Below, piece after piece: positions 1 through 13,829 of a stretch of 64,000 nt of DNA. The stretch is from Melanocharis versteri (taxonomy: Eukaryota > Chordata > Aves > Passeriformes > Melanocharitidae), in assembly GCA_013397845.1 (NCBI GenBank), contig VZTG01001997.1:830884-894883 (forward strand), read 5' to 3'. The notes beneath the pieces were generated by a model, which did not search any database, was not told where the DNA came from, and saw only the letters and a list, made by a program, of their open reading frames with translations. The first letter of the stretch is position 1. The number at the start of each line of letters is the position of its first letter. The translations under genes and the position numbers were made by a program.

Positions 1-3000
1 GTAATTTAAAAAATTTGGGCAGTAATAAAGCTCTTGTACATTAACTAGCTAGAGCTAGTCTCCCGATACCTGCAGCAAAGGAGTTATTTGTCAGGAGGTG
101 AATCCCATGAGATGTTGAACATTCTGGATCCAACTCAACAGAATATTTCAGCACTTATTATTTCACTTCAAGCATAGGAGAAATCCTTCATTTAAGCTAT
201 AATTCTCTGTGCCTAAAAGAACTAAATTCTGTTTTCCTAAATTCACAAGCAATATAGCCAGTGAACAAAACAACTCACATGTTATATGATCAAGCTGTAA
301 AGAACAAACAGCAGCAATAAAGACTATTTGCTCTGGAAAGCCTGTTTCCATTTCGCTTACAACCTCTCTGCTTTGCAACTGTCATCCTATATCCATGTTT
401 TCTCTATCACAGAGAGTTAATTCCTAAAATACAGTACGCAGCTTTATTAATTTCCTGAACAGTTCTCCTCTTTGAATGAGGCAGATGTTCTTCAGTTCCA
501 TACTGGCTGTCACCTTCAATTATTGTGGAGCCAGCTGAATTCTCCCTACAACCATGGCTGTCGTGCTAGCTGGCTTGGAGAGAGCAGGCCTGGTCTGTTA
601 GATGACATGCATATGCCTGCATTATTCTGCACTTTCTTAAGGATCCAAAATAATGATAAATCCTCCAGTTGAAAACTCTCCAAACCAAAACTTGTAGAAC
701 TATTGCAGAGCAGTCAGAGTTTTGCTGAGTGAAGTTTTGGGATAAATACTGACCTAAGCACTTTGAAAATTCCAGTATGTATTGAAGTCCTAATGAAAAG
801 AATAGGCTTAAGTGTTACCCCTCATCCTAAGAGCCTGAGGACACAGGATTTATTAGCCTAGGCACAGCAACATTTTAATGCCATTAGCTGAACTGAAGCA
901 GGTTTTAATTCTAGTGGCTGAGATTAAACTGATGCATCACCACCTGTACCATTCCCGAGCAGGATATTGCTAGTAAATTTGAAAAAGGTGGCTCAGGTAT
1001 TTTTAGTGCTGTCTTCAGTTTTTCAGATTAGTAAAATAATTCCTATTTTGCAGACTGTTAGTGCCGTCCTGTTCCTGCGTGCAAAAATTTTAATGAGCAA
1101 TTAAAAAGACAAAAAAAAAAGAGAAAAAATCCACACCACAACAAAATATTGGCTTGTCAAGCACCAAAATATCTGGCACGACTGAAACACTAGAATTTTG
1201 AAAGCTTCAGTGCCCTGTGAATACAATGTCTATTTGGTGTCCAACAGAGGAAGGAAGGGTACAACATTCATAGACATGCTTTAGTCTTTTTATAACCTAG
1301 TGAATGAACAGCCTGCTAAAGAGGTGAGGCTTTTGATTTGTTGTTTGGGGATTTTCCCCCATAAAATGCATTCCAGAATACATGTTGGGTTTTATACTCT
1401 TGCCTTCTAGTTGTTGAATGCTGTTCCGTGACTTTGGTTAAAAAATTAAAAGAGACAAACTCCAATAACCTGTATTTAAAGAGTTGAATTAAATATGTTC
1501 TCAAAACTACGCATTCTAGCAATAGCTTTTTCATTGCTTCCAGCCTATACAAGCACAAGTTTGTTCAGTTAGCTTCTGGCTGTGATCCAGTCAAATAGTT
1601 AGATGCTTGAATGAACTCAGAGAAATATTTTTACAGTGTGAAGAATTTTGATTCTTGGCTACAATACTTACCTTCAATTGCTTAGTCATGTGAGAGTATA
1701 ATTTCACTAGCTAGCAGATATCCCAGTGAAATTTCACTTGCAACATGCTTTAGCTCCCCAGCTGTGACCCTTATGTAAGGTCACCTACCCAGCTGTTTAA
1801 ATAAAAATATACACCGTGATAACTCAGTGTGCTCCAGTCATGCAGAAACGTGAGTGAACAGCTTATTGATTTTAGTGTCTGACATGACCTGCTCATAATT
1901 AGGAAATCAATAACCTGGATTCTTCCTCTCTTCTCCACCACCCACCTTTTCCCCAAATTCCAAAAATATCTCCGCGTTCAAACAGTGCTGATGTTGGATT
2001 CCCATCCCAATTCTGCAACACAAGTCTTTCTATAATAGTTAAATAATTTCCCACATTTTACTTTGGTCCAAAGTAAAATGAGCATTAATGTTCAAAAGAG
2101 ATCTTAAACTATGGCAAGGATATAGCAGATTTTGGCTGATAATAAAATCATAGATACATTAGAAGAAAATACTCAGGTGACAACACTGGTCAAAACATTG
2201 ATGCCTCATCATTTGCCCCAGTTGACAAAATAGCTGCAGAGTGCGATGTTCTCCCTTCATTACTCCGTGGCAGGGAGGCCTCAGCCCTTTGCAAGATGCT
2301 GTATTTTGACTTTAGCACCACTATGCCCAGTTGACATTTCCCAGTTAGCTCCTTGCTAGGTACTACTGGTCTTTCAGTAGATTTACAGAACGTTACAGGG
2401 CTTAAAAACATTTGAGGCTATTGCTCAAGAGCAGAACAGGGCACGCAGACAAACTAATGGAAGAGATCAAATATTTAAATAACCCATGTAAAAGGCCTTA
2501 GGCATCTTACATGGCATCTCAGAAAAGAGTCAATTATGGGGCACAGGAAGAACCTAATACCAACCAAAGTAGGCCAAATGCAAACACTGTCATCCTGGCA
2601 AAAATTTGAAAGAAGCTATACAAATAGCAGTGAGGGAAGACAAATATGCACACTCAGAGCATGCATACCCCAGAGTACCCTTTCTGAATCACCTCATGAG
2701 AACATGATCTACCAAGCTGGGGGAATCCAAATTCAGATGTAGCTACATTTCAGCTGAAAAGCCTGCCAAAGCCAAGCTACTTTGCACTCCCAAACCGCCA
2801 GAAACACACTCAGAAAAAAATCACAGTGAGTACTTTTGTACTTGCCCGATTCTTTATACTGGCTAAGAAAGGTACAGTGCACAATGGTGCATCATTTTCA
2901 CTAGGCTTAAAATGCAGAGGCAGCATGTAAAACCAGCAGGAATGATAATCAGAAGAGAATAATGCCGCAGGAAGCCCAAAGCAAGGACCCAAGTTTCAGC

Positions 3001-5578
3001 AAGTATTTGAAAATACACAATTTGCTCTCTTGCAGCTTCACACACTGAGGGTTTTGCATGCATATTAAGGTGCTGACAAAACAGGAGTGTATTCCAAGAC
3101 AAAGCACCAGCATAAGAACCCTCAGAGAGACATATTAGGAGTTATGCAGTGAATGCTGGAAAATAAGGTTGTCAAAAAGGGTTTTTTTTCAGTATAAGCT
3201 TTTTAAAAATAAACATAAATTTCAATAAACAGCATTCTCAGAAAGAATTAAGTTCTAGTACAACAGGTGCAAAGGTTCCCTCTTCACTTAAAGTACTATT
3301 CCCTAGCCTACAGTCTTTTAAGCACTGTATAAATTACCACATTGGTGTAAGAGGATATACATTTGCTTTCATGAAAAATGTCAACATATTAAACTTCAGC
3401 AATGCATTGGTACTATTTGAGGCTTTTCTGATGAAAAATCAGTGACTCCAGCAATTTTTTTTCATAGACTCAGCTGTATTCAGTGTAAGACTTCCCCACA
3501 CTTTGGCTTTTGGGATAGGTGTGGGTTTACATCTTGACTGGGTTTCACTCTCATGCTCTCACTTTCAGCCTGCAGTGCCTGGGCTGGGTTTTGGAGGACT
3601 CTGGCACATGCCCAGGCAGTGATGCTCTCTCTCCCTCTCCAGGGGACGTTCCAGGGCTTACACACAGCATTTCCCAGAACTCTAAGGTTTATGTGCTGAG
3701 TGCTTGTAATTTAACACATAACATGCACACATCGCCCTTCACAAATGTTTCCATGTTTTTTCTCAGAAACTTAAATATTCTTGTGAAATCAGTGTGGTAA
3801 ATTTGATCAATTCAGTGATATAATTTATGATATAAGGCAACTCACAGCATTTTTGAAGCACAGCTAAGGGGGAAACAAATGGTTGGAAATGAGATGCCAT
3901 TTTGGGAGCAGGAAAGGGATGTGAGAATTTAAAGTGGAGAAAAAAGTGTACAAAGTCATAGCTGCTCTCCTTTCAACCCAGAAAAAAACCCAGAAAATAT
4001 TCCCCCTTTTTTTCCTTTGTATTTATCTTCAGGGTCCACAAAGCAATAGAAAATATATCTCTTTTTTTTACCAGGAAGTCTCTTTACCTGCCCCAGATTT
4101 ATTTCCTTTGATCTTCATATCAGCAATACTGTAGCTGATCTTCATAGTCCTGCTGCAAAGAACCCCGTTCCTTCTCCTCCCCACATTTTCATATAGTTTA
4201 GAGAATTAACTTGGTCTATCAGAAATCGTTAGCATTTGAAAATAAAAATAAATCTCTTAATTTATGGGTTTATCAGTTATCCTTACCTGCAAAACAGCAG
4301 AAACATTTAGCTCCCTCTGCTTCTGCCCCTCAGTGCTAATCCACAACAACTAAAAATACAAAGTTTATTTATTCTAGACTGGAAAACATAGCTTTGCACC
4401 ACAGCCTTGCCACGAACTGAGGTATTAAATGCTAGGGCAATCTGATTAAATTGTATTGTAGAAACCTCAAACCGTGCTATATTCTAATAGCAGAACTGGG
4501 TCTGCTTTTTTCTTTTTTGAAACAAACCCTGAAAACACTCGATTTCTTACTTCTGTACAGCAAATATTGTCATAGTCAAAATAAGTCCCAATTTGATTTC
4601 AGTAAACACTTCAAAGTACAGCATACCACAGACTCTCCGTCCCATCCCACCACCTCCTCACACTGGTATTTGACTGAGGGTTGCCAGCATGTGCAAACAC
4701 TCTGTTTCAAATGTGCTTCTCATCTTTCAGTGAAAACCGTGCCTAGGCCAGATGCTTTGGTTGTCTTTCGAATTTATTTAATTGGTTGTCACTTAACACA
4801 AAACACATGATGACAAAAGCAAATTAACTCTCTTTGCAATCGTTTCTTTTGAGACACAAATGCCTGTGCCTCATCCTGGCTTGTCCTAGAACAAGCAGAG
4901 ACTAGGAAGAACTGTTTGTTTCCTGGATTAAATTTTTAGGGAGGGTGTAAATTTGCATTCATTAGATCAAGCTAGTTAGCAATTAACTCCATTTGAAAAG
5001 GAAACTAATGTTTAGTCTAAATAAATCCTGGTCTGTGTATGTGTATGCTTAAGAAACTGGAGTTAACTTCTATGAGTGCATTTCATCAGGCAGAAGGAAA
5101 GTGAAGACTTACTGCTAAGAGAATTAAACTCAAATTGAACAAAAAAGCATAGCAGAAGTACCAGGTGCTGGATTTCTTGCTTTGAGGGTGTCTGTGGCTG
5201 TCTTGGCACTGTTTTATCACACTTTGTAACAAAGGACCACTGGCACTCAAGGTCCTACAGAAGCAATGAATTTGGAAGGAGCGCTTTCAAGGAGCAAGGT
5301 TTATCAAAGCTGGAACAAATGAGTATTTCTGTAAGCAGTAATGTCAACTTATGCATCCCTTGTGCCCTTCTTAACTCCATGCTCTTCTCTCTGCTGCTCC
5401 TACCACAGCTGGCACGGCTGCATGGTGAATGAAAGCAGGGCAGTGATCCCATTTAGGAAAACTCTCTAAAGACAATAACCGCTATAGGCACTATTGTAAA
5501 GGAAGGACTTAGACAGAGAGAGTATAATACATTATAAATGTCTTTTTTTTCCTAAAGATAGATCTGGGAAAGCCTTAC
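1..5578. other. Non-coding DNA, no gene recognised
   Basis: AT-rich sequence with frequent stops in all frames. No open frame here resembles a protein family I know. There are scattered short A or T runs and a small inverted repeat at 44-59 (7-bp arms, 2-bp spacer). Two minus-strand stretches, 1672-1792 and 4288-4350, are bounded by good acceptor and donor matches and are treated as weak exon candidates in the findings. It is either intergenic or intronic. Confidence 0.7.
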
Positions 5579-5767
5579 CGTGAGAGAGGCTTCGTTCTGT
5601 GCCGTGGCTGGGCAGCCCCCCAGGCAGGACCTGCATCGGGGCTGTGCTGGCTGGAGAGCAGCAGGGCTGTCAGGAGCCGTCCGGGCGCGGCGAGGACAGA
5701 GCTGAGCTCCCGTATCCCTCCTTCCTGCCTTTTCCAGCTGAACTGCAGCGACAGAGCACCGAGCTGC
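5579..5767 (-). other. Candidate internal exon in a GC-rich, CpG-containing patch
   Basis: On the minus strand this 189-bp block is preceded by a pyrimidine-rich tract ending TTTCTGTTGACAG and followed by CACG|GTAAGG, a good donor. The block is much richer in G+C and CpG than its surroundings (about ten CpGs by eye) and has no stop in two of its three minus-strand frames across all 63 codons. Neither translation resembles a known protein: both are rich in Ala, Pro, Arg and Leu, as expected from GC-rich random sequence. It could be an exon of a long non-coding RNA, an unrecognised coding exon or a chance island. Strong donor matches occur by chance many times in 64 kb, so the support is the combination of features, not any single site. 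Confidence 0.3.
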
Positions 5768-7766
5768 CTGTCAACAGAAAGAGAGATTCTTTTTTTCTCC
5801 CAGTTGCATAAGGAGGCAGTCAGACCTTGCTGTTCTTGTAATTTGTCTCCAGCTCCGCTGACTAAGATGTACAAGTCAGGAAATGAACATCTTTCTTATC
5901 CATTTTCCAGACACTTTTTACAGGTGCTGTAAACTACACAGAAGCTGTCTCTTAGTTCACTGAGGTGGGCTGTGTCTGTAACAGCTCAGTCCATTTATGT
6001 AGCCAATTCCAAATATTTGCTACAGAAAACTGTTACCTCATAATATTTATTTAATATCTTGATGAAGCAGCAGTAGATTATACCATCCTACTACAGAATC
6101 ATTAACAGTCCAGATCCTTTAGTTGTTACTGACACAGAAGAGTTGTATACTGCAGCAATGTTACTTGAATGACTCTTTCTCTAAAAGCTGTATTATATCA
6201 GAGACTTGTTTCAATTTACATTACCACTGATGGTCTCTCTTCAGCCTTTACACAGAATTCCAATTAATACCAAAGAGGAGTAATCACACATTAAATGAAC
6301 AGAGAATATATCCCTTAAAATTTAATGTGTACACGAGATACTAACTATCATTTTACTTAACTTTTATACTAGAACGTTAACTATAATGTGCAGAATAAGG
6401 ATTTTTAGAGTCCCCTCCCCCCAGAGAAAATGAGGCACTGCTGTTCATGATAGCGTAGCCTTGCTGAGCTCAGAGATGGCACTGGTGCCTGTTGAGAAAA
6501 TGATGTAGTGAATTCCCCAAACAACTTTAAAACAACTGTCAAAGCATCTCACACTAAACTCACACTTGGAATTGAACCTCCAAACTGAGATTAGCTGCCA
6601 CGAAAGGTGATAGGATATAGTCTAAACCAACAAAATACTACACTACTTAATGAACTAGTTTATTGGGAATTGAGGTGGAGGGTTTGCTGTCTGTAAAAGA
6701 GAAAGGCTGAGCAGAATAGAAAGAAGTATATTAATAGGCCAGTAAAAAACTTCTTGTAAGGTACATATTTTTTTCATTTTAAGGGGATAAGCAGGAAAAA
6801 ATAGACAACAGCATAAGTAATACATAAAAGAATAATGACAATACAACAGTAAAAGGTGTGTAATTTGACTGAGATAGTTTACATGACACCTTTTCAGTTG
6901 ATGACAAAAAAAGTCAAAACAACCCATAAAACACCACTTTCCTGGAATATACTGAACAAACGTCAAGTCTAAGGGGAAATTCTTCAAGGTTTCACTTTCA
7001 TATAACTGCTGGTTGCATCTTAGCTGCTTTGTTTTCCCTCCATTGAAGGCTTTGGCACTTTTCTTACTGACCCAGTGAACGACCGTGCAAAAATCTCAGC
7101 ACTAAAAAGGCCGCACCCAAAGCCATGCTCTCAACACCTACTCTCAGCAGTGTGAGCTGAATCAAAGCCTCAGTAAGCTGGCACAGGTACAGAAGTGGCT
7201 GGGGATGAAATGCTACAGGAAAAAAAAACAGCACTGAAAGGCAAAAATCTGTTCAAGAAATATTGTTTTCTACCAGGGAGAAGCCAAACCAAACCAATGC
7301 CCCTGCTGCAGCCCTTATCTGGCTTGTTCTCTTGTCTGCATTTGGTCTTCAAACAAAACCTGTGTCCCCCCTCAAGAGTACTTCTAGTACAGAATTGGTG
7401 ATAATGGGATGAAGCACAGCATCCAAGAGTTATTTTTAAGTGCTTACTTGAACTCATCTAAATCTTGAATGCCTTGAGCATTTTATTTCTTTCTGTGGTT
7501 TCCAAGTTAAAATGTAATAGCATAGGGAGTAGCCTTCCAAGGCTGCATAAGTAGGGAGAAAATACATTTTGGAGAGGGCTGTGCTGGTTTCTAGAGTCCT
7601 TAAGAAAAGGTAACAAACCTTACCAGTATTGCTTTTAGGAGCTTCAGCCAGACTGGAGTGTTTAATGAAATCCTGTCTTTGTGGAGGGACTCACTGGCCA
7701 CTTCAGTTTTCTTAGATTCAGCACTAGGACACAGTGACTCAGTCAAGGACTATTGCAGCTTGGGGC
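5768..7766. other. Non-coding DNA, no gene recognised
   Basis: AT-rich unique-looking sequence. Short open frames (for example around 6655-6987 on the minus strand) are hydrophobic translations of T-rich sequence and carry no domain I recognise. No repeat family or RNA gene is seen. Confidence 0.7.
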
Positions 7767-7824
7767 AAAAAAGAGAGACAGAAAGACAGACAGACAAACA
7801 GAAAGATAAATATATATATATATA
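7767..7824. repeat. Compound microsatellite: GACA/GAAA-type purine tract plus (TA)7
   Basis: A purine-rich run of imperfect GACA/GAAA/AACA units (about 7770-7806) passes directly into seven perfect TA units at 7811-7824. It is a simple-sequence repeat with no sign of coding. Confidence 0.85.
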
Positions 7825-10800
7825 GAAGGGTGTCTGCTAAAGCTGAAAGGGTGTATTAATCTTGGTATAGGAACAGTCAGTATCCCATGATTACAGATGT
7901 AACCTGAAAGCAAAAAAACCTCACAGAAAATACTTGGAAAATAAGATAGGAAAAGAAGCATCAGGGAAACAACGGAGAAACATGAAGCCCTTCCTGCGTG
8001 GCAGACCCGAGTCAACACCAGCAAGGCGCCCTTTCTAGAGCACGTGGTCCACCTCCATCACATGGGCAGTCTGATACCAACAGGCAGTGGACCTGTGTGT
8101 ATCGTAAAGAGAGCTCCATTATCTACACCCATGGGAAGCGTCTGAAGATGGATAGGGCAAGAAGGGGATTGGCATCCACAGCAGCAGCAACAACAGTAAA
8201 AGGAAAAAAGAAAGCATCTACATGTTCCCATCCATAAATTCCAGCTGTACAAGGGAGCTTTCAGCAATGTCAGGAATACTCTTGAAGTTTACACAAATCA
8301 CGATTCTCAAAATGAAGAGAAAGAAAGTACTGTCATGGATTCCCAAATGCATCGTGGGCTGATCACATTAAATAGAAGAGCACTATGATTAATGACACAG
8401 AAGAAATGGACAATACATGGGGAATTTGTCAGAAATACAAGGTTTGCCAGAGAAAAGTGCCAATCATACCCTCTCAACTAGTCACAAGTGGCATTAGCCA
8501 CAGTGAGAATGGATATTTTTTCATTGAGAAAATTGTGAGCATATGACCCCTGACTGAATTGAAAGAACCGAGTTGAAAGAATTTATGTTAAAATGGAAGG
8601 ATGCAGACCAAATTTCCATAGAAGAACCATGTGTTGCACCAAGCAGGAACTGCAACAGGCCCTGCAAGCCCCAGCTCAGCTGACAGCTACAGTAGGAGGG
8701 AGAATGGTTAGGGAGATAGATAGGCTGCAAGAGACCATGGAAGAAGAAACATCCATACTATTACGAATGAAAACAAGTCCAAAGCTAGAATGCAGATGTA
8801 GAGAAAACGTGGCTACGGGAGCTGATGCAGTCAAGACTCAGCAGTCATAATCTACATACTCTGGTCATGTATGAAGGTAAAGAAGGAAGAACACAAGCAT
8901 CCTCCCAAAATATCCCAGAACACAAATGCACACACAGAGAAGAGTTTGCACTTGCAAACTCATCATACTATTGACTGAGATTGAATGAATTCACTCTCAA
9001 TACCTCTCACATTTGCAAGACCTGAAGAAGGGAAGTTAGGCAGCAAGTGCTGGCAGTCCCTGCTGCCTGTACACTCGGCATGTGGGCAGGAAGAATATCC
9101 TTTGGTGACCTGAGTATTGGTAAGGGTGTCTGGAAGTTTGTCCTCCCTATAACTTTTGTTCTTTAAAGGTTGATTTTGATAGTCTTGCTGCTCTAGAGTG
9201 TGTTCAATGGCCACACCTCTGTGAAGTGCTTGCAGGCTGTTGGCATGCCACTGACACTTCATATATCCTCATAAAACCTGGCAAAAAAAGATGCAAAGAG
9301 AGGAGTCTAAAGATTTTGCTTGGCTGGAGAGCACAGAGCAAAGGTACTACGTGCTTTGAAAATACAGTGTCTGTATAGCCCTCATTTCTCACATGAATGC
9401 AACTTTAGTAGCAGAAATTCATCACTTGAGAGGGGTGTAAGAATGCTTATTTTGTATTTAAAGAACAGGCACAGAAACTTATATATCGGAGAGAGAAAGG
9501 CACCTTCTGGAGCAGCCAGTCCTGGCACTCTGCAGGCACTCCGTGCCAGTGAAATCCACCTCCTGGAACGGGATCTTACTTCACCATGCAGTGGGTTTAA
9601 ACAGAGTGGGCCCGGTTCTCTCCTGGCTGGGTGTGAGCACCATCCACCGAGACCAATGCCATTACATACATCTCGCAGAGCAACGATTGGTCTGTTTGTA
9701 CGTGATTTAAGAACGCTTGCAAAATACACTAACAGCATATGAGAGCTCTCAGTTATCCTCTGAAGACTAGGCTGGCTGCCAAGAGAACAGCACATTAGGC
9801 AGACGCATCAATAATTTCCATCATCTAGCCACCAAAGAAAGAGATTCCACTTACCTTAAAATGCATCATATGTGGATTTTACCATGCTGAAAAGGGCAAC
9901 ACTTGTAGTATTCTGAACTATCATACTATAACAGGATTGGTTCCCCTTAGTGCAGCTCAGATGCAGCTACTGCCTCAAGGAATTTATATTAATTCAGTGA
10001 ATCCCATCCCTTCCTTGACAGGAGTGGGCTATTTTGCCATAAATTGGCTAAACTCCACGGCTATAACTGATCAAATGAGGTGTGCCCATACATAATGTTT
10101 AACCATAAAATTTAACTAAAGAAATAAAATTTGAACACTGGCCACTAAAGTAGAGGGAGAAGTGGCAGAGATGGTCTCAGCAGCAAACCTATTCCCAGCA
10201 CTGAGTGCGGGACAAGCGTTTCGGAATGTAAAATTAGGTGAGCCAGATTCCGAGCTGGCAATTTCAATACATCTTTTGGAAGGTTAAATTTAAACTGAAT
10301 GCTGTTGAACATGCTATTTCAATGTCATTTGCTCTTTTGCTGTAAGCATTTCAAAAGTCTTGCCCAGCTACCTCAACTAGAGAAACTGCCCAGCTATGTT
10401 CTGTGCTGCCTTTACTGCCTACTGGGTCATTTTGGCTAACACTGTGTTTTCAGCTGATGGTGCTGCACTCTGAAGAAAGGCAAAAGATTCTTGCCTACAT
10501 CTGAAAAACATTTTGATCGATACAGAAAAAGAAGCATTTTAGTTTGGTGTGCTGTTGTTTGCCTAGGGTTGGAGTTAAAAAATTGAAAAAGACAAAAACA
10601 AATCCCCCCTCCTCCATCACATTTCTAAGTATTTTTATATCTAAATACTGACTTAGATCATCTGGAAATTAACATTGTGTAAGGAAAATAAATGACTTAA
10701 GAGCAAAGACATGTCTGGACATACACTGCTGTAAAGGAAGAGCAATTAAAGAGTTTCTAGATAGCCTATCTGACTGTAACTCCGTTATTGAACTTGAACC

Positions 10801-13800
10801 AGATGCAGATATTGCCAGATCAAACCCTAGTCTTGGAAAAAGAAAAAAAAAATCTGACTTAGATTTCTGAATAACCTGGTTTACATCTGATCTGACCATT
10901 TCTTCTGATCAGTGATTATTTGCCACTGCACTGACATTTTAACCAGAGGAATTTGCTCATCCGTGTGTCCCTGGATCAGTTTGGGCCTGAGCAGTACCAG
11001 GCTGTGGATGAGACATCCCTGTAAGAGCTCCAGGCTTGTCAGGAGCTGGAGTCCTCCAGCCACCAGAGGCACTGTGTATACTCAACACATTCTGCATTAT
11101 GCACAGTCATTGTTTGATTCTCATCCCTTTGAGAAACATAACTTGAAACTTTCCAGTAGCTTGGTATATATACAAGTGATTAAAGAATTATACCTGAAAT
11201 ATCCTTATGGGAATAGAGATTAGGAAAAAGAGAAGATAGGAAGGGGGATGAGGGGCTCAGAACTTGGGGAAGTAAAGATGAGCAGGAAAGAACAAATAGA
11301 GGTACCAACGGTTTGCATTCCCCAGCCTGCTCCTGCCGTGTGAAAGCTGGAGTCTGGAAAGATCACACCTCAGTGAATGGGGAGCAGAGAGCTGATGTTC
11401 CTACCCCAAGCAGCTATTCCTCCTTCTTCAGCCACCACCTGCTTTTCCACGTTACATTCCATGTCATATCTCCATTACCTGTTTTAAAGAACACAGAGCC
11501 TCGGCAGGTGAGTCACCCACATGGCAGGAGAGAACAAAGGCACTGTAACTCTGTCTACAGCTCCTCCTCCTACCGCTGGCTCTCTCCTTCTCAGGCTTTT
11601 GAGGGCTTTCCTTAAATACTGGAAGCCCTCCACCGGCAGGCCACTGGCTTTCCCTCCCTAAGTCTGGGATTCCCATTTCGGCTGGGCAATCAGCATTTGT
11701 CCCACAGGCTGCCTACTCAGACCTCCCGGCCAAATCTCAAAACAATTCCAAATCCCTGCACAATACTGGAGTAACAAAGGCTGCAGCCAGTCAAGGAACA
11801 AAAACAAAAGGGAAGAGACAAAGTAAGTCACAAAGTCACAACTACAGAAAGGGGAATTAATGAAAGCTTGTCCCCATCTCACCCACTGTGTGTTGCTGGG
11901 GTTTAACGTCCTGTGGGAAGCAGTGCAGCTACCAGAGCCAGCAGCACAGCAAGAGTTTTTCTCTCTGGGATATTTTGGGTCATTAATTGTTGCTAAAGAC
12001 ATATTTGTCCTTGGAAGGCTTAAAAGCAAACCTTTTAAAAAATTGGCATGTGGGATTCAGTGAGGTAATGAATGATGTGAAAGAGCCAAATATTAGATTC
12101 CAAGCACTGTAGTATGACTGAAATTTCACATCACCTAGAGGATAAAGTAAAATTCAGTAACTTGTTTTGAAACAGCAAAAAAGATTCCTTGATTTTATCA
12201 GTGCTGTTTGAGATCTATTTGAAGCTGGCATGCAGCAGAGGATAATTTCCTAATATCACATTATCTTTGAATGGCTCATTTGTTTACCATAAGCAAAATG
12301 AAACAGGATTTCTAAATAGGCTGCTTCTCCATTGACTCTACCTTGCCAAGGTCTGACACACGGACACAGGTGGGTGATTTTCTAGCCAACCAATAGCCAA
12401 AACTTCAGTTGCTGGCTTCCCCAGGAGGCTGTGCTGTCCTCTACAGCTTGTGAAACCAAGTGGAACTAGAGCAGATAGCAGTTGTCTGGCAAGGTGACAA
12501 AAGGCCTGAGTGACCAAGATGAGAGAAAAGCTGAGGAGGCAGAGAAGTATTTTCTGCTTTCTTGCTCTTGGCAAAGGATGAAACAAGACCTTGTTCTTGT
12601 GGGCTAAATGAAATGTAGAGGTAACAGAAAATGTTTGCTACAAAAAATCACCAAACAAGACATAATATTTCTCTTAGACTCAGAGGAAATAAGACAAGTA
12701 AAAACATCTGCTACCACCTAGAAACGTCTTCCTTGCAGAAAAGATGTAACTGGGACCAGGCTTATGGCATTTGCCTGTACTGCTCTATGGGAAACCCCTG
12801 CTTGGATACACTGGAGCTTTTTACAGCATCCACAACACAGTGCAGATCTCTGGGTAAAGGACAATAATTCCTTCTGAAGAAGGACACATCATGTTCTTGC
12901 ATTAGATTAAACATTCCATTTATTGCAGATAGATTGTAACCTAGTCCTGATGCCATCTCTAACCTGGGCACACTGCCAGGCTGCAAGCTCATTCCAGCGA
13001 TGTACTGAGATGCCTTTGGTCCTCTTAGTCTCAAATCTCTTTGGACACAATCCAGGCAGGCTTTCCCTACTTTTTGACAGCTCTTGGCTTGCTTCTTCCA
13101 GGCTCAGCAGTTCATTTCCAAATTTCCCACACTCCTGACATTCCTCCTCTTTGATTCAGTCATGCCCAAGCCATGCAAAAAAAAAAAAAAAAGCCAAGGA
13201 AGAAATCAAGGCCCTTCTGCAAGCCTGGAGTCTGATCTCCAGATGGTGAACATGCACAAGTTCCTTCATTCTTTCCCAGCCCCTCAGATACCCTCTCAAG
13301 AGGAAGACTGAAGTGTTATTACATCCCCTCCTTTGCCTCCTGCTGGCACTGGTGCAGGAAGGGCCTTTGCTGAGCATCACATGCAGATCCTCAAAAGCAG
13401 ATTTAGAGCAGAATTCCACCCCACAACAGAAGTAATCAGAGGAAAGCCCAGAGAGAACCTCCTAAACACGTAACCTTTCCTCCTAAGGAGCAGGCCTTTG
13501 TGCCCTTCCTGACTGAAGCCAGTGACTTTTATTGTGTTACACAGATGGACCAGAAGTTATATAAATCCAAACTATTATTTCTGAAGCTTTTAGATGCTGG
13601 TTAACAGTCCTAAATATTTGCCTGCTGTTGGTAATCATCCAGGTTTGTGAATTACTCAGAAAACTTTCAATTAGCAAGAAATTAATTGTGTTTTTAATTA
13701 CCCATTCCTCTGTGATGATATATAGCATAAGCATAGACCGAATGAACAAAAATGCAGAAGATCATGCATGCAGAGCTGGAAGGAAGCCTTCCCCGAAAAG

Positions 13801-13829
13801 TCCTTTTGCAAATCCTGACTGAAGCTAGT
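7825..13829. other. Non-coding DNA, no gene recognised
   Basis: No protein, RNA gene or interspersed repeat is recognised. The stretch 7980-8850 is slightly richer in G+C and has patchily open frames, but they are broken by stops and match no family I know. A 76-bp plus-strand block, 11432-11507, has a strong acceptor and a full-consensus donor (see findings). A 16-bp poly-A run lies at 13177-13192. Overlapping open frames on both strands at 9320-9795 are antisense shadows of a stop-poor patch. Confidence 0.65.
13177..13192 (+). repeat. Poly-A run of 16
   Basis: Uninterrupted run of 16 A. No recognisable retroposed gene or SINE body lies directly upstream, so I do not call it a retrocopy tail. 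Confidence 0.9.

Noticed and set aside
44..59. Inverted repeat ACTAGCT / AGCTAGT
   Set aside because: 7-bp arms with a 2-bp spacer are expected by chance at this length. No promoter or terminator context in a vertebrate genome.
7980..8850. Possible processed pseudogene (patchy open frames, slightly higher G+C)
   Set aside because: Read in all plus frames, it gave no match to a known protein. A short LYKGAFSNV stretch vaguely recalls a mitochondrial carrier motif, but its surroundings do not.
9320..9795. Overlapping 140-codon plus and 137-codon minus frames
   Set aside because: Antisense shadows of one stop-poor patch. Neither translation is recognisable.
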